Below are positions 8,904-19,039 of a stretch of 64,000 nucleotides of DNA, piece after piece. The stretch's first letter is position 1. Every line of letters starts with the position of its first letter. The stretch comes from Thiomonas arsenitoxydans. GTDB lineage: Bacteria > Pseudomonadota > Gammaproteobacteria > Burkholderiales > Burkholderiaceae_C. The stretch covers positions 2,418,001 through 2,482,000 of the forward strand of contig NC_014145.1 in assembly GCF_000253115.1 (NCBI RefSeq), read 5' to 3'. A model generated the notes under the pieces. The model was given only the letters and a program-made list of their open reading frames with translations. It was not told the origin of the DNA and did no database searches. A program made the position numbers and the translations under genes.

Positions 8904-11189
8904 TTAGAAACCGGCGCCAACCGTGAACTGGAAACTCTGGAGTTTATCGGTGGACTTGTAGCGAACCGCCTTGGCCACACTGAACTTCAACGGGCCAATG
9001 GGTGAAATCCAGGACACGCCGATACCAATGGACGAGCGCATATCGCTCAGGCTGACTTTCTGGTTCTCGCCCCACACATAGCCGTTGTCATTGAACACCG
9101 ACATGCGAAGCGATTTGTCCGCGCCGGTGCCGGGGAAAGGAAACTGATACTCGAAATCGGCAATCAGCATTTTGGCCCCGCCCAGCGCATTGCCCTGAGC
9201 ATCTTGCGGGCCCAGCGAACTTTGCTGGAAGCCACGCACGGTGCCGATACCGCCGGCGTACAAATTCTTGAACACCGGCAAGGGGCGGCCGTTCAAACCG
9301 TGGGCATAACCGATCAAGCCGTTGAACGCGAGATTGGTGGTTCGCGTAAGCGGCAGATACTGTTGGTATTGATAAGTGATGCGGTCGTAGCGCAGGGTGC
9401 TGAACGGACTGATCTCGAAGCTCAGGCGCTGATAGCGGCCATCGGTGGGCACCAGGGCGCTGTTGCGGCTGTCGCGCTGCCAGCCGATGGTCAGCGGAAT
9501 GCCGCTTGATGTCTTGCCGAACTGGTTGACATAGGCGATGTAGGAGGCCGGCGCACCCGGAGAGAGGTCCAGGGTGTAGCGCTCATAACCGGCGCCGAAA
9601 AACACCCGGTCTTCTTCGGTGAACGGAATGCCGAACTGAAGGTTGAACCCCGGGGTGACGATCTTGTAATTGCTACCCTGGCTGGTGTATGGCTGGATGG
9701 TGCGGTAATACGCATTCACCGTGCGGCTGATGCCGTCTTCGGTGAAGTACGGATTGGTGCTCGACACCGACAGCGTGCGGTAGTAGCTCGACGTGTTGAA
9801 GTCGACCGCGAGGTTGTTGCCGCTGCCAAAAATATTGTCTTGGCTGATGCCGGCGTTGAACGACAGTTTGTCCGCACTCGAAAAGCCCACGCCCAGAGAC
9901 AGACTGCCCGTAGGCTTCTCCTCCACGTTCGTGTCGAGATCGACCTGATCGTTGGTGCCCGGCACTTCACGCGGCTGCAGCGTGACTCCCTTGAAGTAAC
10001 CCAGACGATCCACCCGATCGCGCGAGAGTTTGATGCGGTCGGAGTCGTACCAGGAGTCTTCGAATTGCCGGAATTCACGGCGAATCACTTCGTCCCGCGT
10101 GCGGGTGTTGCCCGCGATATCGATGCGGCGCACATAGATGCGCTTACCCGGATCGGCCGTGATGGTGAAGGAAACCTGATCCGTCTGACGATCGATCACC
10201 GGTTTGGCCTCGACCCGGGCGAAGGCATAGCCATACACGCCGAACTGATTGGTGATGGCCTTCACGCTCTCGTTGAGCGCCTGCGCACTGTAAGTCTCGC
10301 CCGGCTTGAGTTTGACCAGTGCGCGGAATTCATCGTCCTGCCCGAGATAGTTGCCCGCGAGTTGGTAGCCCGACACGGTGTACTTCGGCCCCTCGTGCAC
10401 GTTGACGGTGATATAGATGCCGTCTTTATCGGGCGACAGAGCCACCTGCGTGGAGTCGATGCGAAAATCGAGATAGCCCCGGTCTTGGTAGTAGGAGCGC
10501 AGGGTCTCCAGATCGGTATTGAGCTTGGCCTTGGAATACTGATCGTCCTTGGTATACCAGCTCAGCCAACCCGGCGTGCTGAGGGTAAACAAGCCCAGCA
10601 ACGTGCCTTCGCCGAACACCTTGTTGCCCACGACGCGGATGGAACGAATCTTGGCAATCTGCCCTTCGACTACGGTGAACAACACGTTCACCCGGTTGCG
10701 CGGCAGCGGCGTGGTCGTGACATTCACCTCGGTGCCATAGAAGCCCTTGGCCAGATATTGCTGCTTGAGTTCCTGCACGGCCTGATCGATGAGCGCTTGG
10801 TCGTAAGGCCGGGCTTCGGCAAGCCCCACGGAGGCGAGCGCCGTCGTCAAGGCCTTTTTGTCGAACTCCTTGGTTCCGGCGAACTCAACCCCGGCAATCG
10901 TCGGACGCTCCTCGACGATGAGGGTGACCACATCGTTGTCGGTTTCGATGCGAACATTTTTGAACAGCCCGGTGGCGAACAAGGCCCGAATGGCCGCCGC
11001 CCCACCCTCGGGCGTGTAGGTTTCACCGACCCGAAACGGCAGATAGCTGAACACGGTACCGGGTTCGGTTCTTTGCAGACCGTCAACGCGGATGTCCTTG
11101 ATAGTGAACGATTCAGCTGCGTGTGCTTGCACGCCTGCAACAGCGATCACAACCGCCGTCGCACAACGAAGTGCGGGAGAAAACCTCAA
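8904..11189 (-). CDS. bamA: Outer membrane protein assembly factor BamA
   Basis: 761 residues, Omp85 family. A signal peptide ends near residue 24 (VQAHA). Five POTRA domains follow over about residues 25-345 (the first begins SFTIKDIRVDGLQRTE), then a 16-strand barrel to the C-terminus. The barrel contains the conserved VRGF motif (GTVRGFQQSSLG) and ends in Phe, as expected for a Bam substrate. It inserts beta-barrel proteins into the outer membrane. It lies between rseP (17 bp upstream) and skp (15 bp downstream). Confidence 0.97.
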   Translation of the reverse strand: MRFSPALRCATAVVIAVAGVQAHAAESFTIKDIRVDGLQRTEPGTVFSYLPFRVGETYTPEGGAAAIRALFATGLFKNVRIETDNDVVTLIVEERPTIAGVEFAGTKEFDKKALTTALASVGLAEARPYDQALIDQAVQELKQQYLAKGFYGTEVNVTTTPLPRNRVNVLFTVVEGQIAKIRSIRVVGNKVFGEGTLLGLFTLSTPGWLSWYTKDDQYSKAKLNTDLETLRSYYQDRGYLDFRIDSTQVALSPDKDGIYITVNVHEGPKYTVSGYQLAGNYLGQDDEFRALVKLKPGETYSAQALNESVKAITNQFGVYGYAFARVEAKPVIDRQTDQVSFTITADPGKRIYVRRIDIAGNTRTRDEVIRREFRQFEDSWYDSDRIKLSRDRVDRLGYFKGVTLQPREVPGTNDQVDLDTNVEEKPTGSLSLGVGFSSADKLSFNAGISQDNIFGSGNNLAVDFNTSSYYRTLSVSSTNPYFTEDGISRTVNAYYRTIQPYTSQGSNYKIVTPGFNLQFGIPFTEEDRVFFGAGYERYTLDLSPGAPASYIAYVNQFGKTSSGIPLTIGWQRDSRNSALVPTDGRYQRLSFEISPFSTLRYDRITYQYQQYLPLTRTTNLAFNGLIGYAHGLNGRPLPVFKNLYAGGIGTVRGFQQSSLGPQDAQGNALGGAKMLIADFEYQFPFPGTGADKSLRMSVFNDNGYVWGENQKVSLSDMRSSIGIGVSWISPIGPLKFSVAKAVRYKSTDKLQSFQFTVGAGF

Positions 11190-11206
11190 ATTGACCTCGA
11201 GCTGGA

Positions 11207-12571
11207 TTAGTGCATCTGGCCGAGCAAGCGAACCAGATCGTTGTAGAGGGCGATGGCCATCATCATGGCGATGACCGCGAGACCGCCTTGCTGCAGCCTT
11301 TCTTGCCAGCGTTGCGAAACGCTGCGACGGGTCAATCCCTCGTACGCATAATACAGGAGATGCCCTCCGTCCAGAATGGGCAAAGGCAGCAGATTGAGCA
11401 CACCCAGGCTGACGCTGACCACGGCCAGAAAGCTGAGATACGCCATCCAGCCCAGCTCGGCGCTTTTACCCGCGTAATCGGCAATCGTGACCGGGCCGCT
11501 CAAGTTTTGCAGCGAAGCCTGGCCGATCACCATGCGCCCGAGGGTCTTGAGGGTCAGGGCCGAAAGATCCCAGGTGCGCTGTACGCCGTCCTGCAAGGCC
11601 TGCAGCGGATTGCGCTCGATTTTCACTGTGGGAATTTCGCCGCCCAGCATGGCCTCGATGCGCCAGACTGACTGGCCATTGACCTGCACCGGTTTCGCCT
11701 GCAACTGGGTTTGGAAAGTACGGCCATCGCGACGCACCTCAAGCTGCATCGGCTTGCCACCCGATGTTTGAATGGAGCGCATCAGGGCGTCTGCCGTGAC
11801 GATGGGTTTGCCGTCCACTGCGACGATCCGGTCGCCCGCAAGCAGGCCGCTGCGCTGCGCCGGGCCGCCTGCGGCCACTTCCCGAATCTCGGCCGGCGGG
11901 CTCTGCAGATGCAAACCGTAGCTGGTGAGAAACCCGGCGCTCTCCGCCGCTCGCATGCTCGAAGAAAAATCGAGAGCAATTTGGTGCATCGGGCCGTCCG
12001 TTTGTCGTTCGACGACGAGCGCGATGCGATCGCCGTTCATCGCAGCATTCAGCAGCGTCCAGCGCAGCCCCGTCCAACTCTGCACGGCTTCCTGCGAGCC
12101 GTCATGCACGACCGCCAAGACACGCTCACCGCCCTGCACTCCCGCTGCGGCAGCGGCGGAATGAACCGGCGGCGCGCCCAGTATGGCAACCGGCTCGCGC
12201 ACGCCAGCGAACGCCACCACGGCAAACAGCAGGGTAGCGAGCAATAGATTGGCCGCCGGCCCTGCTGCAACGATGGCCGCGCGCTTGGACAGACTTTGTC
12301 GGTTGAACGCACGCGGCAGTTCGGCCTCGGCCACTTCGCCCTCGCGTTCGTCGAGCATCTTCACATAGCCGCCGAGCGGAATCCAGGCCAGGGTGAATTC
12401 AGTTTTGTCGGCGCCTCGCGTCCAGCGCAGCAAGGGTCTGCCGAAGCCGATGGAAAACCGCAGCACCTTGACGCCGCACGCCACGGCCACACGGTAGTGA
12501 CCGAACTCGTGGATGGTGATGAGCACGCCGAGTGCAAAGGCAAACGCCAGCAGGGTGATGAGCAGGTTCAT
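11207..12571 (-). CDS. rseP: Site-2 intramembrane zinc metalloprotease RseP
   Basis: 454 residues. RseP performs the intramembrane cut in regulated proteolysis of anti-sigma factors such as RseA and also clears signal peptides. HEFGH (residues 21-25) is the zinc-binding HExxH in the first membrane helix. PLPILDGGHL near the C-terminus supplies the third ligand (D about 401). Two PDZ domains lie between, one of them containing GGPAQRSGLLAGDRIVAVDG. It is a candidate processing protease for the sigma/DUF3619 pair at 34450, but nothing in the sequence shows that link. Confidence 0.96.
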   Translation of the reverse strand: MNLLITLLAFAFALGVLITIHEFGHYRVAVACGVKVLRFSIGFGRPLLRWTRGADKTEFTLAWIPLGGYVKMLDEREGEVAEAELPRAFNRQSLSKRAAIVAAGPAANLLLATLLFAVVAFAGVREPVAILGAPPVHSAAAAAGVQGGERVLAVVHDGSQEAVQSWTGLRWTLLNAAMNGDRIALVVERQTDGPMHQIALDFSSSMRAAESAGFLTSYGLHLQSPPAEIREVAAGGPAQRSGLLAGDRIVAVDGKPIVTADALMRSIQTSGGKPMQLEVRRDGRTFQTQLQAKPVQVNGQSVWRIEAMLGGEIPTVKIERNPLQALQDGVQRTWDLSALTLKTLGRMVIGQASLQNLSGPVTIADYAGKSAELGWMAYLSFLAVVSVSLGVLNLLPLPILDGGHLLYYAYEGLTRRSVSQRWQERLQQGGLAVIAMMMAIALYNDLVRLLGQMH

Positions 12572-12580
12572 GGTTTCGCG

Positions 12581-13786
12581 TCAGGCCAGTTGCGCCGCGC
12601 CGCCCCGCCCGGAGGGAGAGAGTTGCGCGACGCGCTGTTGCGCTTGGAGTCGCGTATGGACGTCTAGTTCAGCCAGGGCCTCCAGGGAATCACAGCCCGC
12701 GCATTGTGCACTTGCCAGCAAATCCGCATTGATCCGGTGAATATCGGTAAACCGGATGCGCTGATGAAGGAAGGCGTCCACGGCCACTTCGTTGGCGGCA
12801 TTGAGCACGGCGCAGGCGCCCACCGGCATGCGCAGAGCCTCGAAGGCCAAGGCCAGGCCCGGGAACCGCTGGGGATCGGGTTGTTCGAAATCGAGCCGTC
12901 CCACGCGCGCCAGGTCGAGCCACGGCGCGCCCGAGGCCATGCGGGCGGGATAGGACAGGCCGTAGGCAATAGGGGTGCGCATATCGGGCTGCCCGAGTTG
13001 GGCAATCACCGAGCCGTCGTGATAGTTGACCATCGAATGCACGATGCTCTGGGGATGGATCAGCACCTCGATCTGTTCGGGCCGCATGCCGAACAGATAG
13101 TGCGCCTCGATGACCTCCAGCGCCTTGTTCATCATGGTGGCGGAATCGACCGAGATCTTCGCGCCCATGCTCCAGTTCGGGTGGGCGCAGGCCTCCGTCG
13201 GCGTGACCGCCTGCAAGGTGTGCGCGGCACGCTGGCGAAACGGCCCGCCCGAAGCGGTCAGCACGATGTTGCGCACGTCCGCCTGCCAGCGGCTGCGATC
13301 ATCGGGCAGACTTTGCTGAATGGCGCTGTGTTCGCTGTCGATGGGAATGAGATCGCCGCCGCCTTGCGCCAAGGCCTGCAACAGTAGATCGCCGGCGACG
13401 ACCAGCGACTCTTTGTTGGCCAGCAGCAGCCGCTTGCCGGCACGGGCCGCGGCGAGGCTGGCCGACAGACCGGCGGCGCCCACGATGGCGGCCATGACCA
13501 GATCGACTTCGGGCGCGGCCGCCACGTCGTCGAGCGCCCGGGGGCCGCTCAATACTTCCGTCGGGCAATGCTCGGCGCGCAAACGTTGCTGCAGGCTGCT
13601 GGCCGCCTGCGCACTGCCGAGCACGGCGTAGTTCGGGCGAAATTCAAGACACTGAGCAAACAGTTTGTCGGCATTGCTGTGCGCGGCCAGGGCAAACACC
13701 CGAAACTGCTCTGGGTGCAGCGCCAGCACGGCCAGCGTATTGGTGCCGATCGAGCCGGTAGAGCCGAGAATGGTGACCGTTTTCAT
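12581..13786 (-). CDS. dxr: 1-deoxy-D-xylulose 5-phosphate reductoisomerase
   Basis: 401 residues. The second enzyme of the MEP isoprenoid pathway converts DXP to MEP with NADPH. The NADPH loop GSTGSIG is at residues 8-14, LLANKESLVVAG follows, and IPIDSEHSA carries metal and substrate contacts. The start at 13786 (MKTVTILGSTG) overlaps the cdsA stop. The upstream open frame is a shadow of cdsA. It feeds precursors to UppS, encoded two genes upstream. Confidence 0.96.
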   Translation of the reverse strand: MKTVTILGSTGSIGTNTLAVLALHPEQFRVFALAAHSNADKLFAQCLEFRPNYAVLGSAQAASSLQQRLRAEHCPTEVLSGPRALDDVAAAPEVDLVMAAIVGAAGLSASLAAARAGKRLLLANKESLVVAGDLLLQALAQGGGDLIPIDSEHSAIQQSLPDDRSRWQADVRNIVLTASGGPFRQRAAHTLQAVTPTEACAHPNWSMGAKISVDSATMMNKALEVIEAHYLFGMRPEQIEVLIHPQSIVHSMVNYHDGSVIAQLGQPDMRTPIAYGLSYPARMASGAPWLDLARVGRLDFEQPDPQRFPGLALAFEALRMPVGACAVLNAANEVAVDAFLHQRIRFTDIHRINADLLASAQCAGCDSLEALAELDVHTRLQAQQRVAQLSPSGRGGAAQLA

Positions 13787-14625
13787 AACGCCAACAGCAG
13801 CAAGGCCAAAGGCAACACCGGCAAGAGCGCGTCGATGCGGTCCAGCACGCCGCCATGTCCCGGCAGCAACTTGCCGCTGTCTTTCAGCCCTGCCGCGCGT
13901 TTGAGCAAGGACTCGAACAGGTCGCCCGCAATGGCAAATGCCAGCAGCACGATGACCAGAATCGCGAGCCCGAATCCGCCGAACTGCGTGTTGAGTCGCG
14001 AAAAATAATTGGGGTATATCGGCGCCAGACTCGCGCAGACTGCAGCGTAGAACAGAGTGGCAGCCAGAGCCGTCCAGGCCCCGGCACGGGTCTTGCCAGG
14101 GCTGATCGACGGCGCGAGTTTGCTGCGCCCCCAGGCCCTGCCGCCAAAGTACGCCGCAATATCCGCCACCCAAACCAGCGCCAGCAAAGACAGCATGAAA
14201 AGCGCGCCCTGCACGCGCAGTTGGACCAGCGCCAGCCAGGCAGCCTGCAACAGCAAAAAGCCCAATAGAGTGAGCGCCAAAGGATGACGCAGCGCCGCGG
14301 GCAGGCGGGCCTTTGGCAGACTCAGCCCCAACGCGAGCAACCATGCCATGCTGCAGGCCAGCCAGAACCAGCGCCAGGCTGAAGCCATCTGCCAGGCCTG
14401 CTGTTGCAATAGCCAGAGCAAAGCCGCCGCAATCGCCGCCCAGAGCAAAGCCCAGAAAGACAACGCGCTAAAGCCTTGATAGCCAGCCAGCCGCGCCCAC
14501 TCGCCCATGCCCACAGCACAAAACGCCAGCGCCAATAGCGCAAATGGCAGGGGATCGTGCCAGAACAAGGTAGGCAGCAAAAGTGCCATCAACACCAGGG
14601 CGGTCAGGACGCGCTGTCGCAACAT
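13783..14625 (-). CDS. cdsA: Phosphatidate cytidylyltransferase (CDP-diacylglycerol synthase)
   Basis: 280 residues with about eight hydrophobic segments. It makes CDP-diacylglycerol from CTP and phosphatidate, the precursor used by PssA (28842). The CdsA signature is seen in LKRAAGLKDSGKLLPGHGG followed by LDRID near the C-terminus. It starts 24 bp after uppS and overlaps dxr by 4 bp. Confidence 0.95.
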   Translation of the reverse strand: MLRQRVLTALVLMALLLPTLFWHDPLPFALLALAFCAVGMGEWARLAGYQGFSALSFWALLWAAIAAALLWLLQQQAWQMASAWRWFWLACSMAWLLALGLSLPKARLPAALRHPLALTLLGFLLLQAAWLALVQLRVQGALFMLSLLALVWVADIAAYFGGRAWGRSKLAPSISPGKTRAGAWTALAATLFYAAVCASLAPIYPNYFSRLNTQFGGFGLAILVIVLLAFAIAGDLFESLLKRAAGLKDSGKLLPGHGGVLDRIDALLPVLPLALLLLAL

Positions 14626-14649
14626 GATGCAGATGCGCCGCTCGCCGCC

Positions 14650-15387
14650 TCAGGCCGCGGCGGGCGATTTGGCCTCGGGAACGCCACCGAAACGACGCTG
14701 GCGGCTGGCAAAATCGGCCAGCGCTGCGTCAAAGGCTTCGGCATTGAAGTCGGGCCAGAGAATATCGCTGAAATAGAGCTCGGTGTAGGCCAGTTGCCAG
14801 AGCAGGAAATTGCTGATGCGATGCTCGCCCCCAGTGCGGATCAGCAGATCCGGGTCGGGCGAGTGCGACAGGGCCAGATGCCGCGCCAGCGCTTGCTGCG
14901 TGGGGACCTCCTGCGCGGCAAAAAGGGCTTGTGCCGCCTGCGTCACGTCCCAACGCCCGCCATAGTTGAGCGCCACGTTGAGCACGAGCGTGTCATTTTG
15001 GCGGGTCAACGCCTCGGACTGGTCGATGAGCGCGCGCATCTCGACAGAAAAGGCCGACAGATCGCCCACCACATGCAACTGCACGCCTTGTCTGGCCAGT
15101 TCCGCAGACTCACGCTGTAGCGCCTTGACGAACAGGTCCATCAAGGTCTGCACCTCCTCTGCCGGCCGCGCCCAGTTTTCAGAAGAAAACGCGAACACCG
15201 TGAGGTGCTTCACACCGATCTCCGCACAGTGACGCACGATTTTTTTCAGCGCGTCAACACCGAATTTATGCCCGGAGGAACGCGGCAAGAACCTTCGCTG
15301 TGCCCAGCGTCCGTTGCCATCCATGACCACCGCCACATGGCGTGGCAGCGTGGAGGGGTCGCGCTTGGCGATGGTTTTCTTGCTCAT
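14650..15387 (-). CDS. uppS: Undecaprenyl diphosphate synthase
   Basis: 245 residues, cis-prenyltransferase. HVAVVMDGNGRWAQ holds the catalytic D23, FSSENWARP the isoprenyl-PP site, and LLIRTGGEHRISNFLLWQ the conserved C-terminal block. It makes the C55 lipid carrier for peptidoglycan and O-antigen. It lies 66 bp downstream of frr and upstream of cdsA. A PAP2 phosphatase that could recycle the product is encoded at 36634. Confidence 0.96.
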   Translation of the reverse strand: MSKKTIAKRDPSTLPRHVAVVMDGNGRWAQRRFLPRSSGHKFGVDALKKIVRHCAEIGVKHLTVFAFSSENWARPAEEVQTLMDLFVKALQRESAELARQGVQLHVVGDLSAFSVEMRALIDQSEALTRQNDTLVLNVALNYGGRWDVTQAAQALFAAQEVPTQQALARHLALSHSPDPDLLIRTGGEHRISNFLLWQLAYTELYFSDILWPDFNAEAFDAALADFASRQRRFGGVPEAKSPAAA

Positions 15388-15453
15388 GCCATCAATATGA
15401 GAAACACAGCTTGGAACGCCGATCAGAGCAGCGGAACAATCCGCTGGCTCCCG

Positions 15454-16014
15454 TCAGACCGCCATGATCTCCGCTTCTTTTTGCGCCAGTTGTTTGTCGA
15501 TCTCGGCAATGCAGCGGTCGGTAATTTTCTGCACCTCGTCCTGCGCGCGGCGCTCGTCGTCTTCGGAGACTTCTTTCGCTTTGACGAGGTCTTTGAGGCT
15601 TTGGTTCGCATCGCGGCGCAAATTGCGCACGGCGACCTTGGCCCCCTCGCCTTCTTGCTTGATGACCTTCACCAGATCGCGGCGGCGCTCTTCGGTCAGC
15701 GCGGGCATGGGCACGCGAATGATGTCGCCCTGCGTCTGGGGATTCAGACCCAGATCGGACTCACGAATCGCCTTCTCGACGGCCTGGACCATTTTCTTTT
15801 CCCACGGCTGCACGCTGATGGTGCGGGCATCGACCAGATTCATGTTCGCCACCTGATTGATCGCCATCATGGTGCCGTAATAGTCCACCATCACATGGTC
15901 GAGCAAGCCGGTATGCGCGCGTCCGGTACGCACCTTGGCCAGATCGAGCTTGAGCGACTCGATCGACTTGTGCATTTTTTCTTCGGTGTTTTTCTTGATC
16001 TCTGCGATTCCCAT
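15454..16014 (-). CDS. frr: Ribosome recycling factor
   Basis: 186 residues, typical length for RRF. It splits post-termination ribosomes together with [20 protein letters not shown] is the expected start, and [14 protein letters not shown] and [13 protein letters not shown] are family blocks. The ATG at 16014 fits the family N-terminus better than the longer open frame (16047). It follows pyrH across 86 bp that hold a terminator-like hairpin at 16052-16070. Confidence 0.96.
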   Translation of the reverse strand: MGIAEIKKNTEEKMHKSIESLKLDLAKVRTGRAHTGLLDHVMVDYYGTMMAINQVANMNLVDARTISVQPWEKKMVQAVEKAIRESDLGLNPQTQGDIIRVPMPALTEERRRDLVKVIKQEGEGAKVAVRNLRRDANQSLKDLVKAKEVSEDDERRAQDEVQKITDRCIAEIDKQLAQKEAEIMAV

Positions 16015-16051
16015 GATGTACTCCAAAAACAGATCGGGAAAAAACAAAACC

Positions 16052-16070
16052 CGCTGCGCAAAAAGCAGCG
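16052..16070 (-). terminator. Terminator-like hairpin between pyrH and frr
   Basis: On the minus strand a 6-bp stem (CGCTGC/GCAGCG) with a 7-nt U-rich loop is followed by a T-rich run (GGTTTTGTTTTTT). It lies after the pyrH stop and before frr, so it may terminate part of the transcription and lower frr relative to pyrH. The stem is short, so efficiency is uncertain. Confidence 0.5.
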
Positions 16071-16100
16071 CGGCGCGGGCCTCAAAGACTGCGATGGTAA

Positions 16101-16811
16101 TCAGACGTAGACGTCCGTGCCTTCGTCCGCGCCTTGAACCACGCGCATCAGCGCCCCCGGCTTGAAAATGCTGAATACGCGAATCGGCATCTTCTGCTCA
16201 CGGCACAGTGCAAAAGCCGTCGCGTCCATCACTTGTAAACGCCGCGCGATCGCCTCATCGAAGCTGATCCGCGCATAACGCTCGGCCTGCGGGTCTTTGG
16301 CCGGATCGGCGGTGTAGATGCCATCGACCTTGGTCGCCTTGAGCATGACCTCGGCGCCGACCTCGGCTGCACGCAGCGCGGCGGCCGTATCGGTGGTGAA
16401 GAACGGATTGCCCGTGCCGCCGGCAAAAATCACCGACTTGCCTTCCTCGAGGTACTGCAGCGCTTTGGGCCGCACATAAGACTCGACGACCTGGTCGATG
16501 GCAATGGCCGACATCACGCGCGGATTCAGCCCGGCGTGCTTCATGGCGTCGCTCAGCGCGAGTGAATTCATCACCGTCGCCAACATGCCCATATAGTCCG
16601 CCGTCGCCCGGTCCATGCCCACAGCGCCCCCCGCCACTCCGCGGAAGATGTTGCCGCCACCGATGACTATCGCCAGTTGCACGCCAGAATGCACCACCTC
16701 GGCGATGTCCCGCACCATGGCCTCGATGGTGACGCGATTGATGCCATAAGCATCATCGCCCATCAGGGCCTCGCCCGAGAGCTTGAGCAGAACACGTTTG
16801 TATCCGGACAT
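16101..16811 (-). CDS. pyrH: Uridylate kinase
   Basis: 236 residues, amino-acid-kinase fold, hexameric UMP kinase of pyrimidine synthesis. [22 protein letters not shown] and [14 protein letters not shown] are the nucleotide- and UMP-binding blocks. The start at 16811 ([10 protein letters not shown]) has an AGGAG ribosome site eight bases upstream. The longer frame to 16880 is not supported. It lies between tsf and frr in the conserved order. Confidence 0.96.
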   Translation of the reverse strand: MSGYKRVLLKLSGEALMGDDAYGINRVTIEAMVRDIAEVVHSGVQLAIVIGGGNIFRGVAGGAVGMDRATADYMGMLATVMNSLALSDAMKHAGLNPRVMSAIAIDQVVESYVRPKALQYLEEGKSVIFAGGTGNPFFTTDTAAALRAAEVGAEVMLKATKVDGIYTADPAKDPQAERYARISFDEAIARRLQVMDATAFALCREQKMPIRVFSIFKPGALMRVVQGADEGTDVYV

Positions 16812-16949
16812 GGTGACTCCTGGCGAGCGGTAGAAAGGTGAAAAGGCAGAGATGGCGATGCTGCAAAAGCGGGACGACAAGGTGCTAGGCGACCGGGCCC
16901 AATCGATCCAATTGGCCCCAATCGGCCCCGGTCAGCCGGGCGACAGCGC
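16812..16949 (-). other. tsf-pyrH intergenic region with nested inverted repeats
   Basis: 138 bp between the tsf stop and pyrH start. Visible are the inverted repeat CCCGG-TCAG-CCGGG at 16927-16940 and a longer imperfect one around 16897-16920 (GGGCCCAAT facing ATTGGCCCC). Neither has a clear T-tract on the minus strand, so they may be mRNA-processing or stabilising structures instead of terminators. Confidence 0.4.
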
Positions 16950-17828
16950 TCAACCTTGCTTGGCTGCAGCCATCTGTGCGGCCACCTCTTCCGCAAAATT
17001 CTCCGACTTTTTTTCGATGCCCTCACCCACCACGTACAGGGTGAAGCCGTGCACCGTGGTGTTGGCGGATTTCAGCATTTGCTCGACCGTCTGCTTGTCG
17101 TTCTTGACGAACACCTGATCGAACAGCGAAACTTCCTTGAGGTATTTCTGCACCGAGCCTTCAACCATCTTGGCGATGATCTCGGCGGGCTTGCCCGACT
17201 CGGCCGCTTTTTGCGAGGCGATGGAACGCTCTTTTTCGATCAGCTCAGCAGGCACCTGCGACGACGACAGCGCCACCGGCTTCATCGCGGCGATGTGCAT
17301 GGCCACATCCTTGGCGGCCACTTCGTCGCCGGTGAACTCGACCATCACGCCGATGCGCGTACCGTGCAGATAGCTCACCAGCTTGTGATCGCCCGCAAAA
17401 CGCTTGAAGCGGCGAATGGTCATGTTCTCGCCGATCTTGCCGATCAGCTTGCTGCGGCGCGCTTCGATGGTTTCGCCATCGAGCGTCAGTGTCGACAGCG
17501 CCGCCACGTCGGCAGGGTTCTGCGCCGCGATCAACTGAGTCAGGTCTTTGCCGAAGGCCAGGAAATCGTCATTTTTGGCCACGAAATCGGTTTCGCAGTT
17601 CAGCTCGATCATCGCGCCGGTCGTGCCGTTGATGTAGGCCGCCACGATGCCTTCGGCCGTCACGCGCGAAGCCGCCTTGCTGGCCTTGCTGCCGAGCTTG
17701 ACGCGCAGGATTTCCTCAGCGCGATCCATATCGCCTTCGGCCTCGGTCAGCGCCTTTTTGCACTCCATCATCGGGGCATCGGTCTTGGCACGCAGTTCTG
17801 CCACCATGCTTGCGGTAATTGCCGCCAT
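16950..17828 (-). CDS. tsf: Elongation factor Ts
   Basis: 292 residues. EF-Ts exchanges GDP for GTP on EF-Tu. The N-terminal UBA-like domain with [16 protein letters not shown] is diagnostic, and [12 protein letters not shown] marks the EF-Tu-contacting core. It follows rpsB after 120 bp that contain a strong hairpin with seven U residues (17867-17894). A same-length antisense open frame is a composition shadow. Confidence 0.97.
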   Translation of the reverse strand: MAAITASMVAELRAKTDAPMMECKKALTEAEGDMDRAEEILRVKLGSKASKAASRVTAEGIVAAYINGTTGAMIELNCETDFVAKNDDFLAFGKDLTQLIAAQNPADVAALSTLTLDGETIEARRSKLIGKIGENMTIRRFKRFAGDHKLVSYLHGTRIGVMVEFTGDEVAAKDVAMHIAAMKPVALSSSQVPAELIEKERSIASQKAAESGKPAEIIAKMVEGSVQKYLKEVSLFDQVFVKNDKQTVEQMLKSANTTVHGFTLYVVGEGIEKKSENFAEEVAAQMAAAKQG

Positions 17829-17866
17829 TGTTGAACTCCTTGAAATCGAAACTAGAAACGCAATTG

Positions 17867-17894
17867 AAAAAAAGGGGCTGTGTATCGCAGCCCC
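17867..17894 (-). terminator. Intrinsic terminator/attenuator between rpsB and tsf
   Basis: On the minus strand GGGGCTG, a 7-nt loop and CAGCCCC form a perfect 7-bp GC-rich stem followed directly by seven T residues. It sits between the rpsB stop (17949) and the tsf start (17828). Because tsf normally depends on the rpsB promoter, this probably acts as a partial terminator that sets the S2:EF-Ts ratio, unless tsf has its own promoter in the remaining 40 bp. Confidence 0.8.
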
Positions 17895-17948
17895 GGGGTG
17901 TTTCAGGCCGGTGAATCGGGCCGTTGCAGCAGGATCATCTTGGCCCCG

Positions 17949-18707
17949 TCAGGCGGCAGGCGCGTCTTCCTGAACTTCGACGAATTCTTCTTCGCCCTCG
18001 GAGACGGCTTGCACGACTTCATTGACCGCGTCGTTCTTGCCTTCCAGGATGGCATCGGCCATGCCCTGCGCGTACAGCATCACGGCTTTGGCCGAGTCGT
18101 CGTTGCCCGGAATGATGTGAGTCACGCCCAGCGGGGAATGGTTGGTATCGACCACGCCGATCACCGGAATGCCCAGCGTCTTCGCCTCGGCGATGGCGAT
18201 CTTGTGGTAGCCCACGTCGATGACAAAAATCGCATCGGGCAGAGCCGCCATGTCTTGAATGCCGCCGATGGACTTTTCCAGCTTATCCATTTCGCGCTGG
18301 AAGGTCAGCGCTTCTTTTTTGCTCATCTGCTCGAGCACACCCTCGGCCGCCTGGGCCTGCATGTCCTTGAGCTTCTTGATCGAGGTCTTGACCGTCTTGA
18401 AGTTGGTCAGCATGCCGCCGAGCCAGCGCTGGTCGACATAGGGCATGCCGCAACGCTCGGCCTGTTCACGCACGATTTCACCCGCCTGACGCTTGGTGCC
18501 GACGAACAGAATGGTGCCGCGGCGCGCAGCAAGCTGGCGGGCGAACTTCGCCGCCTCCAAGTACATCGGCAACGTCTTTTCGAGGTTGACGATATGGATT
18601 TTGTTGCGATGGCCGTAAATGTACGGGGCCATCTTGGGATTCCAGAAGCGGGTTTGGTGACCGAAGTGCACCCCGGCTTCCAGCATTTGACGCATTGAGA
18701 CTGACAT
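17949..18707 (-). CDS. rpsB: 30S ribosomal protein S2
   Basis: 252 residues. [20 protein letters not shown] and [19 protein letters not shown] are the S2 opening, and [10 protein letters not shown] and [12 protein letters not shown] follow. The C-terminus is the usual acidic tail. The start at 18707 matches the family; the frame continuing to 18854 is leader sequence. Its leader is about 325 nt if the extended -10 at 19040-19048 is the promoter. S2 often represses its own operon through its leader. Confidence 0.97.
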   Translation of the reverse strand: MSVSMRQMLEAGVHFGHQTRFWNPKMAPYIYGHRNKIHIVNLEKTLPMYLEAAKFARQLAARRGTILFVGTKRQAGEIVREQAERCGMPYVDQRWLGGMLTNFKTVKTSIKKLKDMQAQAAEGVLEQMSKKEALTFQREMDKLEKSIGGIQDMAALPDAIFVIDVGYHKIAIAEAKTLGIPVIGVVDTNHSPLGVTHIIPGNDDSAKAVMLYAQGMADAILEGKNDAVNEVVQAVSEGEEEFVEVQEDAPAA

Positions 18708-18797
18708 GAAGTTTCCAATCCAAGTTGGGTCTGAAATCCGGCTCTGATTGGCACGCCGCCCAAATTCTCCAGTGCAAGCACCGGGTAACTTCGGCAG

Positions 18798-18820
18798 CGG
18801 CTCAACACCTGGTTGAGCCG
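18798..18820 (-). promoter_or_regulatory. Hairpin in the rpsB leader
   Basis: Perfect 9-bp arms (CGGCTCAAC and GTTGAGCCG) with a 5-nt loop, 91 nt upstream of the rpsB start. No T-tract follows, so it is not a terminator. It may be part of an S2-binding autoregulatory leader. That assignment is inference from position. Confidence 0.4.
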
Positions 18821-19039
18821 GTTTGCGGGTGGTTTGCGCCACAGTTTGAGCCACACAATGACCTCGTGCTGAATTTTGAGCGATCCATCAAATCACTCCC
18901 TCATTCGCGTTGGTAGCATGGCGCGCTCTGTGCTTCTGTTTTGTGCTGCTTGATGCGGGCTAGTCACTTTTTGTTGCGCTGGCCCGGTGCTTTCTGAACG
19001 CTTTTTATGCGTTCATTCCGCACCGCACAAAACCCGAGC

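Noticed and set aside
16956..17834. 292-residue plus-strand open frame opposite tsf
   Set aside because: It mirrors tsf almost exactly in extent and has His/Arg/Gly-rich composition typical of antisense frames in high-GC DNA.
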